Assembly: GCA_014378065.1 (NCBI GenBank)
Contig: JACMOK010000133.1
Location: 1-48,507, forward strand
DNA from: Flavobacterium sp.
GTDB lineage: Bacteria > Bacteroidota > Bacteroidia > Flavobacteriales > Flavobacteriaceae
Length of the DNA stretch: 48,507 bases
Reading direction: 5' to 3'
Below, piece after piece: positions 17,005 through 23,614 of the stretch (the first letter of the stretch is position 1; each line of letters starts with the position of its first letter). The notes under the pieces are model-generated. The model was not told where the DNA came from. It made no database searches and worked only from the letters and a program-made list of their open reading frames with translations. Position numbers and translations under genes: made by a program.

Positions 17005-17976
17005 TTATTGAGTAGGCTGTATAAAATTAAGGACATCCGAAATTTTATAGCGTTCCTCATTGTTTTTGGTACGCAGGATAATCTCACCCAGAAATCCAGC
17101 CAGAAATAATTGGGTTCCGATGATCATGGTGGTCAATGCAATATAAAACAATGGATTTTCGGTAACCAAAATCGTTGGCAATCCGGCATATAATTTGATC
17201 AGTTTGAGGCCAATAATAAATCCGGTAGAAACAAATCCAATCATAAACATGACCACGCCGAGCGCGCCAAACAAGTGCATCGGTCGTTTTCCAAATCGCG
17301 AAAGGAACCAAATCGTTATTAAATCGAGAAACCCATTGAGAAATCGTTCCATGCCAAATTTCGTTTCACCGTACTTTCGTGCTTGGTGTTGAACCACTTT
17401 TTCTCCAATGTTTCCAAAACCGGCATTTTTGGCCAAAACCGGAATGTAGCGGTGCATTTCACCTGAAACTTCAATATTTTTCACAACAATATTTTTGTAG
17501 GCTTTCAATCCGCAATTGAAGTCATTTAGTTGTACACCTGACGTCTTTCTTGCGGCCCAATTGAACAATTTGGAAGGTAAGTTTTTAGACACTACTGAAT
17601 CGTAACGTTTCTTTTTCCAACCCGAAACCAAATCAAAGCCGCCGTTTTGAATCATGTTATACAGTTCCGGAATTTCTTCAGGATTGTCTTGCAAGTCGGC
17701 ATCCATCGTTATCACGACATCGCCCTGTGCTTTGTCAAAGCCAGCGTGTAATGCTTGCGATTTACCGAAATTTTTTAGAAAGCGAATTCCTCTTACCTCA
17801 GGATGTGCGGCGGAAAGCTGCTCGATGATAGACCACGATTTGTCGCTGCTCCCGTCATCAATAAAAATAACTTCATAAGTATAATGATTGGTTTTCATTA
17901 CCGAGACAATCCAATTCAAGAGTTCTTGTAACGATTCTTCTTCGTTGAGCAGCGGAATTATGATTGATACATTCAT
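17005..17976 (-). CDS. Family 2 glycosyltransferase, polyprenyl-phosphate type with two C-terminal membrane helices
   Basis: This 323-residue protein has an N-terminal GT-A domain (SIIIPLLNEEES; FIDDGSSDKSW; metal-binding DADLQDNPEEIP near 94-105). Two strong membrane helices follow near residues 230-258 and 265-300. The layout is that of dolichol/undecaprenyl-phosphate sugar transferases (DPM1, GtrB, ArnC type), which charge a lipid carrier at the inner face of the membrane. I start it at the ATG 17976 rather than the TTG at 17979. It begins 3 nt after the DUF4199 stop, so the two are co-translated. The donor sugar is not deducible. Confidence 0.9.
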   Translation of the reverse strand: MNVSIIIPLLNEEESLQELLNWIVSVMKTNHYTYEVIFIDDGSSDKSWSIIEQLSAAHPEVRGIRFLKNFGKSQALHAGFDKAQGDVVITMDADLQDNPEEIPELYNMIQNGGFDLVSGWKKKRYDSVVSKNLPSKLFNWAARKTSGVQLNDFNCGLKAYKNIVVKNIEVSGEMHRYIPVLAKNAGFGNIGEKVVQHQARKYGETKFGMERFLNGFLDLITIWFLSRFGKRPMHLFGALGVVMFMIGFVSTGFIIGLKLIKLYAGLPTILVTENPLFYIALTTMIIGTQLFLAGFLGEIILRTKNNEERYKISDVLNFIQPTQ

Positions 17977-17979
17977 CAA

Positions 17980-18525
17980 TTAAAAACTTTGGGGTTTGTC
18001 TTTTTTAACTATTGCTCCGATAATAAGTGAGTAGATCAATCCCAAAAAGCAAAACATAACAATGGTCGCCGGAATGGCAATCACCGGATTCATGAATTTC
18101 TTGGTCCATGACAAAGCCATTTCTAGTTGTTCGCCAGTCATGTCAGGACTTTTTTCGATCATTACAGCTTTGGTCTTTCGAAGTATTTCTTCTACAAACT
18201 CAGGAAAAATAAAGTTAAACACCACACTAAACAATGCATAGAGCAATCCGGCAATCAAACAAACAGTCACGCCAGTTTTTAGGCTCTCGCCAAAAGAAAT
18301 ATATCCAAAGTTCGATTTTTTAAAATTATGGCAAGCCACGATTATCAATACCACGGGCAGTAAAAGGTAATTGCTAGCATTCATTATCAAGCCTGCGGTA
18401 GGGTTTGATATCGGATCAACATTCATCACATAAGCGACCATAAATTCCAAAATCATAATGATGCCAAAAAAAATCCCTAGTGGTAAAGCTGATTTTGAGG
18501 TTGAGGGCGTAGTGTTTGCGTCCAT
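17980..18525 (-). CDS. DUF4199 integral membrane protein
   Basis: This 181-residue protein has four hydrophobic helices (about 14-36, 45-66, 82-108 and 148-172) and a short polar N-terminus. The spacing and the FGxSLKTGVTVCLIAGLLYAL segment are typical of DUF4199 proteins of Bacteroidota. In Flavobacteria this family is often found directly upstream of a family 2 glycosyltransferase, as here (stop and next start 3 nt apart). A role supporting lipid-linked sugar transfer is therefore plausible but unproven. Confidence 0.85.
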   Translation of the reverse strand: MDANTTPSTSKSALPLGIFFGIIMILEFMVAYVMNVDPISNPTAGLIMNASNYLLLPVVLIIVACHNFKKSNFGYISFGESLKTGVTVCLIAGLLYALFSVVFNFIFPEFVEEILRKTKAVMIEKSPDMTGEQLEMALSWTKKFMNPVIAIPATIVMFCFLGLIYSLIIGAIVKKDKPQSF

Positions 18526-18624
18526 GAACGGGTTGTTTTTAAATTAATTTACAAATATAACAATTCCCAATTTACACGAGGTAAAAATCAATCCAGATAT
18601 TCATTTAAAAAAAACCAAGAAACA

Positions 18625-18654
18625 TTTGATTATCAAAAAATAAGTGTAAATTTG
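18625..18654 (+). promoter_or_regulatory. Promoter of rpmE (TTTG - 18 nt - TAAATTTG)
   Basis: The -33 TTTG (18625-18628) and -7 TAAATTTG (18647-18654) are close to the Bacteroidota housekeeping consensus. Transcription from about 18660 would give a leader of about 100 nt ahead of rpmE, holding a short ORF. Confidence 0.6.
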
Positions 18655-18688
18655 CACACTCAAAATAATAAAGCAAAAACAAAAAATT

Positions 18689-18757
18689 ATGATTGGGTTT
18701 ACACCTTTTCAATTTAGAAAAGCTTCAAAACTTAGTTGCAATCAATCAGAAAAATAA
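18689..18757 (+). CDS. Possible 22-codon leader ORF upstream of rpmE
   Basis: An ATG at 18689 opens a 22-codon frame ([20 protein letters not shown], then EK) that ends in TAA at 18755-18757. That stop is 5 nt before the rpmE ATG. The frame lies entirely within the predicted rpmE leader. Its proximity to the start suggests translational coupling or autoregulation, but it could be chance in AT-rich DNA. Confidence 0.35.
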   Translation: MIGFTPFQFRKASKLSCNQSEK

Positions 18758-18762
18758 TTACA

Positions 18763-19014
18763 ATGAAAAAAGGAATTCACCCAGAAAATTACAGATTAGT
18801 TGCGTTTAAAGACATGTCTAACGACGAAGTTTTTATTACAAAATCTACTGCAGACACGAGAGAAAATATTACCCACGAAGGAGTTGAATACCCGGTGGTA
18901 AAAATGGAGATCTCAAGAACCTCGCATCCTTTTTACACTGGTAAATCTAAACTTATCGATACTGCAGGACGTATTGATAAATTTAAAACCAAATATGCCA
19001 AACACGGCAAATAA
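18763..19014 (+). CDS. rpmE2: 50S ribosomal protein L31 type B
   Basis: This 83-residue type B L31 opens [19 protein letters not shown] and includes the conserved [11 protein letters not shown] stretch. It lacks the zinc-binding CxxC motifs of zinc-type L31, so it is the non-zinc form. The ATG at 18763 gives the family's usual start; longer in-frame readings upstream run into the leader. It is monocistronic, with its own promoter and terminator. Confidence 0.95.
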   Translation: MKKGIHPENYRLVAFKDMSNDEVFITKSTADTRENITHEGVEYPVVKMEISRTSHPFYTGKSKLIDTAGRIDKFKTKYAKHGK

Positions 19015-19039
19015 TTCATTGCCAGTTTTTTACAGACAT

Positions 19040-19073
19040 TAAAGCTTCCCTAACCCGGAGGCTTTTTTTATTT
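19040..19073 (+). terminator. Rho-independent terminator of rpmE
   Basis: The stem AAGCTTCC / GGAGGCTT (one G-U pair) around CTAACCC is followed by a T run shortly after the rpmE stop. Confidence 0.75.
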
Positions 19074-19093
19074 TTATCTCCAGCAAAACTTTG

Positions 19094-19101
19094 TAACTTT
19101 G
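19094..19101 (+). promoter_or_regulatory. Candidate -7 element (TAACTTTG) for the GlmU-like gene
   Basis: TAACTTTG matches TAnnTTTG and lies 30 nt before the ATG at 19131. A T-rich stretch about 20 nt upstream could serve as the weak -33 element. Confidence 0.4.
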
Positions 19102-19130
19102 AGACTTGCTAACTTTTGAAACTTCATTCG

Positions 19131-20306
19131 ATGAACTATATACTTTTTGACGGAACGGTTCGGAACGCCCTTTTGCCGTTTACTTTTACACGACCAGTGG
19201 CTGATATACGAATAGGAATTCTGACCATCAGAGAAAAATGGGAGAAATACTTGGGCACCACGACCACCACTTTAACCGAAGAATACCTGTCGGAGAAATT
19301 CCCGATGGTCGAAATGGAAGAAAACGTAATGATCAATGCCTCTTTCTTGCCCAATGATATCTTGGCCGAAATGGTGACCAATCTAGAGCCCAATCAGGCA
19401 ATTTTTAAAGACGAAGAAGTAATTGCTTTTTACACTCAAGATACGCAGGAGGAAGTCGATTTTGATACCTATGAAATCTTAGAGTACAACGATGAGTGCC
19501 TGTTTATCGCCCATAGTTGGGATATTTTTGCCAAAAACGATGCTGCCATTCGCGAAGATTTTGAATTGCTAACCGAAGACCGAACCTCACAACCCATCCC
19601 CAAAAGCGTCAATGCCATAGCGCCAGAAAACATATTTATTGAAGAGGGTGCTAAGTTGGAATTTGTAACGTTAAACGCTTCTAGCGGACCCATATATATA
19701 GGCAAGAATGCTGAAATTATGGAAGGCTCCGTCATCAGGGGTCCGTTTGCACTTTGCGAAGAAGCCGTAGTCAAATTGGCCGCAAAAGTATATGGTGCCA
19801 CTACAGTAGGACCCCACTGCCGCATTGGAGGCGAAATTAGTAACTCGGTGCTGTTTGGTTATTCCAACAAAGGGCACGATGGCTTTTTAGGAAACTCAGT
19901 ATTAGGCGAATGGTGCAACATAGGGGCTGACAGCAACAATTCAAACCTCAAAAACAACTACGAAGAAGTCAAATTGTGGAGTTATGAAACCGAAAATTTT
20001 GCCAACACCGGTTTGCAATTTTGCGGATTGATGATGGGCGACCACAGCAAATGCGGCATCAACACCATGTTCAACACCGGAACGGTAGTAGGAGTCAGCA
20101 CCAATATTTTCGGCAGCGGTTTCCCGCGCAATTTTGTGCCGAGTTTTTCTTGGGGAGGCGCTTCCGGATTTACCACTTACCTGACCAAAAAAGCGTTTGA
20201 AACCGCCAGAATCGTAATGTCAAGACGCCACATTGAATTTGATGACAAAGAAATGAGAATATTGGAGCACGTTTTTGAGGACACCAGAAAGTGGCGAAAA
20301 GAATAA
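19131..20306 (+). CDS. GlmU-like putative sugar nucleotidyltransferase/acyltransferase
   Basis: This 391-residue protein has an N-terminal region of about 160 residues (NYILFDGTVRNALLPFTFTR, then PVADIRIGILTIREKW). It is followed by a left-handed beta-helix of hexapeptide repeats (about 165-330: IYIGKNAEIMEGSVIRGPF, KVYGATTVGPHCRIGGE, NSVLFGYSNKGHDGF, MMGDHSKCGINTMFNTGTVV). The order resembles GlmU. The classic pyrophosphorylase loop LxxGxGTRM is absent, replaced by N-LLP-T-TRPVA-IR-G. It is therefore a Bacteroidota-specific relative whose reaction is uncertain. It is often annotated as a GlmU family or putative sugar nucleotidyl transferase. The ATG at 19131 is the natural start; an in-frame TTG at 19116 adds five residues. 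Confidence 0.82.
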   Translation: MNYILFDGTVRNALLPFTFTRPVADIRIGILTIREKWEKYLGTTTTTLTEEYLSEKFPMVEMEENVMINASFLPNDILAEMVTNLEPNQAIFKDEEVIAFYTQDTQEEVDFDTYEILEYNDECLFIAHSWDIFAKNDAAIREDFELLTEDRTSQPIPKSVNAIAPENIFIEEGAKLEFVTLNASSGPIYIGKNAEIMEGSVIRGPFALCEEAVVKLAAKVYGATTVGPHCRIGGEISNSVLFGYSNKGHDGFLGNSVLGEWCNIGADSNNSNLKNNYEEVKLWSYETENFANTGLQFCGLMMGDHSKCGINTMFNTGTVVGVSTNIFGSGFPRNFVPSFSWGGASGFTTYLTKKAFETARIVMSRRHIEFDDKEMRILEHVFEDTRKWRKE

Positions 20307-20342
20307 CATATGCTACACTATATCGCTTTGTAGTTTTTTTTT

Positions 20343-20425
20343 GAGCTGTTTCCTGCTGTTTGCTCTATCTTTTCCTGGCCAAAAAAGCCAGAAAAAGGAT
20401 GCCGCTTCCATCAGGGCTATGGCGT
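20343..20425 (+). repeat. Interspersed flavobacterial repeat with internal inverted repeat
   Basis: The segment runs from GAGCTGTTTCCTGCTGTTTG through CTATCTTTTCCTGGCC, a poly-A loop, GCCAGAAAAAGG, to ATGCCGCTTCCATCAGGGCT. The middle forms a stem (TTTTCCTGGC with GCCAGAAAAA, one base bulged). Related, more degraded segments occur at 16896-16940 and 26301-26412. I recall similar intergenic repeats in many Flavobacterium genomes. It begins about 35 nt after the GlmU-like stop. Confidence 0.55.
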
Positions 20426-20481
20426 GAGTAAAATTCAAATCATTTTAAATAGCTTTTTACCACGCACTCAACCAATACGCA

Positions 20482-20523
20482 ATGTGCGACACCACCATTA
20501 CCATCACTACTATATTGTCATAG
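20482..20523 (+). other. Thr/Ile-rich mini-ORF, possible attenuator leader remnant
   Basis: A 13-codon frame reads MCDTTITITTILS and stop, with five Thr and three Ile in a row of nine residues. It is followed within 25 nt by a run of eight T. The codon run resembles the known thr operon leader peptide of enterobacteria. No threonine gene follows, because the next 460 nt hold decayed sequence and then mtaB. It could be a relic or coincidence. Confidence 0.25.
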
Positions 20524-20584
20524 TCTATAATAATTGATGGTATTGTTTTTTTTCTTTGTTGTGGCTCCTAGACTTTGATTTTGT

Positions 20585-20690
20585 TTTTATAAAAGCGGTG
20601 AGGGTAATGCCTCCAATTAAAGTTATAGAAACATTAGAAAAAAACTGTCTTTTTACACGCGGGGTTGCAAAGCGAATTTTTTGAAGGCCG
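20585..20690 (+). pseudogene. Degenerate duplicate of the mtaB 5' region
   Basis: The stretch from TTTTATAAAAGCG to GAATTTTTTGAAGGCC parallels mtaB 20985-21075. Shared blocks include TTTTATAA-AGCG, GTTAT, AGAAAAAAA, CTTTTTA-ACGC, GGGTTGCAAA and GAATTTTT. Over 20637-20684 about 40 of 47 positions agree. The copy's start codon position reads ATA instead of ATG, and after about 60 codable bases the similarity fades. It lies 387 nt upstream of the real start. Confidence 0.6.
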
Positions 20691-20740
20691 GTGTCGGATT
20701 TAAGCACTTACAAAGAAGTCCGTTTTGAACGCAAATCATG

Positions 20741-20937
20741 CTAATTCTTAAAACCAATTGGTGCAAATTGTTGTGATTTCGGATCACCTTTTTTATTCAA
20801 ACCATAAAATTCTTTAAAATTGTCGACATTTTTTTTATTTTGAAAGCGGTATCCAAAGTACAGTCTACCGAGGAGTGGTTGTTATATGGCTTCCAAAGTC
20901 ATGGCTTTTCGAATAATTTTACCAAACCAATAATTGT
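20741..20937 (-). pseudogene. C-terminal remnant of a larger protein, probably an outer-membrane barrel
   Basis: One minus-strand frame reads HNYWFGKIIRKAMTLEAI, a stop, PLLGRLYFGYRFQNKKN, VDNFKEFYGLNKKGDPKSQ and QFAPIGFKN before a terminal TAG at 20741. The peptide is fluent protein sequence rather than random, with a barrel-like GRLYFGYRF strand. It has no start and one internal stop. It is likely the tail of a decayed protein; the family cannot be named. Confidence 0.4.
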
Positions 20938-20940
20938 GTG

Positions 20941-20948
20941 TAAATTTG
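20941..20948 (+). promoter_or_regulatory. Candidate -7 element (TAAATTTG) of mtaB
   Basis: TAAATTTG matches TAnnTTTG exactly. A TTTTAC stretch about 20 nt upstream could be the -33 element. Transcription would begin near 20955, about 60 nt before the mtaB ATG. Confidence 0.5.
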
Positions 20949-21014
20949 CAGGTGCGTTTATGCGAAGGATGTTTCACTTCAATTTTATTTTATAAGAGCG
21001 CCAACAAAAATGTT

Positions 21015-22343
21015 ATGAACAACAGAAAAAAAGTGGCTTTTTATACGCTGGGTTGCAAACTGAATTTTTCGGAAACAGCCACTATTGCGCGAAATTTTAC
21101 TAATGAAGGCTTTGACAGGGTAGATTTTGAAAGCGCGGCAGACATTTATGTGATCAACACCTGTTCGGTAACAGAAAATGCCGACAAGCAGTTCAAGCAA
21201 ATAGTTAGGAAAGCCATGAAGCAGAATGACAAAGCCTTTGTTGCTGCCGTAGGTTGTTATGCCCAGTTGAAACCAGAAGAACTGGCAGCGGTAGATGGTG
21301 TGGATTTGGTTTTGGGTGCTACCGAAAAATTTAAAATTACCGATTATCTCAATGACCTGTCTAAAAATGATTTTGGCGAAGTGCATTCTTGCGAAATTTC
21401 CGAAGCCGATTTTTATGTTGGCAGTTATTCGATTGGCGACAGAACCCGGGCATTTTTGAAAGTGCAGGATGGCTGTGATTATAAATGCACTTATTGCACG
21501 ATTCCGCTTGCAAGAGGAATTTCAAGAAGTGACTCTCTGCAAAATGTGTTGGACAATGCAAAAGAAATCTCATCTCAAAACATTAAGGAAATTGTATTGA
21601 CCGGCGTCAATATTGGCGATTATGGCAAAGGAGAATTTGGCAATAAAAAGCATGAGCACACCTTTTTAGAATTGGTGCAAGAACTCGACAAGATTGAAGG
21701 CATTGAGCGTTTGCGCATTTCTTCTATCGAACCCAATTTGTTAAAAAACGAAACGATTGAATTTGTCTCCAAAAGCCAAACTTTTGTACCGCACTTTCAC
21801 ATTCCGCTTCAATCCGGGAGCAACGCCATATTAAAATTGATGAAGCGCAGATATCAAAGGGAAGTATATACCGAGCGCGTGAACAAAATCCGAGAAGTCA
21901 TGCCACATGCCTGCATTGGCGTAGATGTGATTGTTGGTTTTCCGGGAGAAACGGAGGAGCGTTTTTTAGAGACCTATCATTTTTTAAATGAGCTGGATGT
22001 TTCGTACCTCCATGTCTTTACTTATTCGGAGCGAGACAATACCGAAGCGTCACTGATGGACGGCATTGTTCCAGCCAATGTGCGGGCCAAACGCAGTAAA
22101 ATGTTACGCGGACTCTCGGTTAAAAAACGCAGGGCTTTTTATGAAAGTCAATTGGGAACCCACAGAACTGTGCTTTTTGAAAGTGAAAATAAGGAAGGCT
22201 ACATCCACGGTTTTACAGAAAATTATGTCAAGGTCAAAACACCATGGAATCCAGAATTAGTCAACACCCTGCACGAAATCAATCTGACTAAAATTGACGA
22301 AGATGGCAGTGTAAGGATGGAATTTTTAAATGTTGTGGTATAA
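21015..22343 (+). CDS. mtaB: tRNA (t6A37) methylthiotransferase MtaB
   Basis: This 442-residue radical-SAM enzyme converts N6-threonylcarbamoyladenosine-37 to its 2-methylthio form. The N-terminal methylthiotransferase domain supplies three cysteines to the auxiliary cluster: Cys14 (TLGCKLNFSET), Cys50 (INTCSVTENAD) and Cys81 (VGCYAQ). The radical-SAM motif is CDYKCTYC (Cys154, Cys158, Cys161). A C-terminal TRAM-like region (about 370-442, FESENKEGYIHGFTENYVKV) binds tRNA. GCKLN-ET and the length distinguish it from MiaB and RimO. The ATG at 21015 begins the family-typical MNNRKKVAFYTLGCKLN; upstream in-frame codons extend into the promoter. Confidence 0.94.
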   Translation: MNNRKKVAFYTLGCKLNFSETATIARNFTNEGFDRVDFESAADIYVINTCSVTENADKQFKQIVRKAMKQNDKAFVAAVGCYAQLKPEELAAVDGVDLVLGATEKFKITDYLNDLSKNDFGEVHSCEISEADFYVGSYSIGDRTRAFLKVQDGCDYKCTYCTIPLARGISRSDSLQNVLDNAKEISSQNIKEIVLTGVNIGDYGKGEFGNKKHEHTFLELVQELDKIEGIERLRISSIEPNLLKNETIEFVSKSQTFVPHFHIPLQSGSNAILKLMKRRYQREVYTERVNKIREVMPHACIGVDVIVGFPGETEERFLETYHFLNELDVSYLHVFTYSERDNTEASLMDGIVPANVRAKRSKMLRGLSVKKRRAFYESQLGTHRTVLFESENKEGYIHGFTENYVKVKTPWNPELVNTLHEINLTKIDEDGSVRMEFLNVVV

Positions 22344-22379
22344 AAAAAACAGCTTAGAAATCCTAAACTGTTTTTTTTG
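22344..22379. terminator. Bidirectional terminator between mtaB and the GNAT gene
   Basis: The stem AAACAG-TTAG / CTAA-CTGTTT is flanked by A7-8 on one side and T8 on the other. It can end both the plus-strand mtaB and the minus-strand GNAT gene. Confidence 0.75.
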
Positions 22380-22389
22380 ATAATGTATT

Positions 22390-22689
22390 TTAAATTTTAA
22401 TTCCGGGAGGCAATAAATCTCTGTAAATTGTATTTTTTCTAAAAAATAAGGCAATCTTGGGAAGAATTGGAACTACTTTTAATTTGCGTTCATAAGCAAT
22501 GTTCATGATGTTTTTGAGTAAGTCGTTGACGAATTCTTCATCAGTAAAGGTATCGGGAACATTAATCTTGGTTAAAAAAATCTTTTTCTCTTGAAATGAA
22601 TATTCTACAGAAACCAATCCTTCGGTTACCGTAGTTTCAAATTGCCTGGCAAAAGTGTTGTCTTTGATTTCCATTGCGATCGCTTCCAT
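22390..22689 (-). CDS. Small GNAT-like N-acetyltransferase (YidJ type)
   Basis: This 99-residue single-domain protein has the pattern of short GCN5-related acetyltransferases of the YidJ/Gtn-like family. It shows FETTVTEGLVSVEYSFQEKK, IFLTKINVPDTFTDEEFVND, a helix, and KLKVVPILPKIALFFRKN near the C-terminus, where the family has a V-P-C-Y--KH motif. The usual glycine-rich CoA loop (R-G-G-A) is weak here (TDEEFVNDLLKN), so cofactor binding is uncertain. The start may be the ATG at 22689 or 22674 (MEIKDN). The substrate is unknown. Confidence 0.7.
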   Translation of the reverse strand: MEAIAMEIKDNTFARQFETTVTEGLVSVEYSFQEKKIFLTKINVPDTFTDEEFVNDLLKNIMNIAYERKLKVVPILPKIALFFRKNTIYRDLLPPGIKI

Positions 22690-22898
22690 AAAATTTGTTT
22701 GTTTGTTTACCTCACAAAGGTACTCATTTGAAGTTCCATTTCAAATGATTTGGGAAGCAATATTAGTCGAGGTTTCTGGCAATCATAAAATAGTAATAAT
22801 TTTATCTTTATTTTATAATACTTTACAAACATTACGGTAATTTTATGTTCGTTTAGGTCGATTGGTGTTTAAGCTGTCGGCAAATAACTATCAAGTCT

Positions 22899-23564
22899 AT
22901 GAGTAAAATTCCTGTTTATTTTATGCCTGGACTCGCAGCAAGTTCTGCAATCTTTGAGCGAATTAAATTACCTACTGCTGTTTTTGAAATGTATTTTTTA
23001 GAGTGGCAAATTCCCCATAAAAATGAAGAGTTGCACTTGTACGCTCAAAGAATGGCGGAATTTGTAAAGCATAAAAATCCGGTTTTAGTAGGGGTTTCAT
23101 TTGGAGGGGTTTTGGTACAGGAAATGGCACAATTTTTAGATTTACGGAAGTTGATCATTATCTCTAGCGTCAAAACCAATGCTGAAGTGCCGTTGCGAAT
23201 GAAAATTGCTAAAACTACCAAGGCTTATAAATTGGTGCCTACAACTTTACTTCAGAATATCGAAATTTTAAATAAATTTTCGTTTGGCTCAATGATTCAA
23301 CAGCGTTTGAAATTGTATGAAAAATATTTATCTGTTCGCAACAAAGTGTATTTAGAATGGGCGATAAAGCAAATGGTGGTCTGGAACCGTACCGAAGTCG
23401 ATAAAAATGTCACGCACATTCATGGCGATGCCGATGAGGTTTTTCCAATTAAAAATGTCAAAAATTGCATCACTGTAAAAGGCGGAACTCACATCATGAT
23501 CATAAGTAAATTTAAGTGGATCAACGAAAATTTACCCAAAATAATTTTAGGTGAATATCCATAA
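22899..23564 (+). CDS. Alpha/beta hydrolase
   Basis: This 221-residue cytoplasmic hydrolase has the core motifs of the fold: oxyanion region YFMPGLAASS (7-16), nucleophile elbow GVSFGG (Ser67), catalytic acid in HGDADEVFP (Asp177 or Asp179) and His198 in GGTHIMI. The complete triad suggests an active esterase or lipase-like enzyme. The substrate cannot be predicted. The lytic transglycosylase follows 50 nt later on the same strand and may be co-transcribed. Confidence 0.85.
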   Translation: MSKIPVYFMPGLAASSAIFERIKLPTAVFEMYFLEWQIPHKNEELHLYAQRMAEFVKHKNPVLVGVSFGGVLVQEMAQFLDLRKLIIISSVKTNAEVPLRMKIAKTTKAYKLVPTTLLQNIEILNKFSFGSMIQQRLKLYEKYLSVRNKVYLEWAIKQMVVWNRTEVDKNVTHIHGDADEVFPIKNVKNCITVKGGTHIMIISKFKWINENLPKIILGEYP

Positions 23565-23614
23565 ACAAACCCTTTTTTGTAGGTTTACAGCATCATTATA
23601 AAAGTGAAAAGAAA

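Noticed and set aside
20482..20520. His/Tyr-rich reading (RHHHYHHYY) of the same bases in another frame, suggesting a his leader
   Set aside because: That frame lacks a nearby start codon and no histidine gene follows; the Thr/Ile frame at least has ATG and stop. Both remain weak.
20525..20707. 60-codon minus-strand frame as a gene
   Set aside because: It is antisense to the degenerate mtaB copy and ends in low-complexity Lys/Ser sequence; no homology signal.
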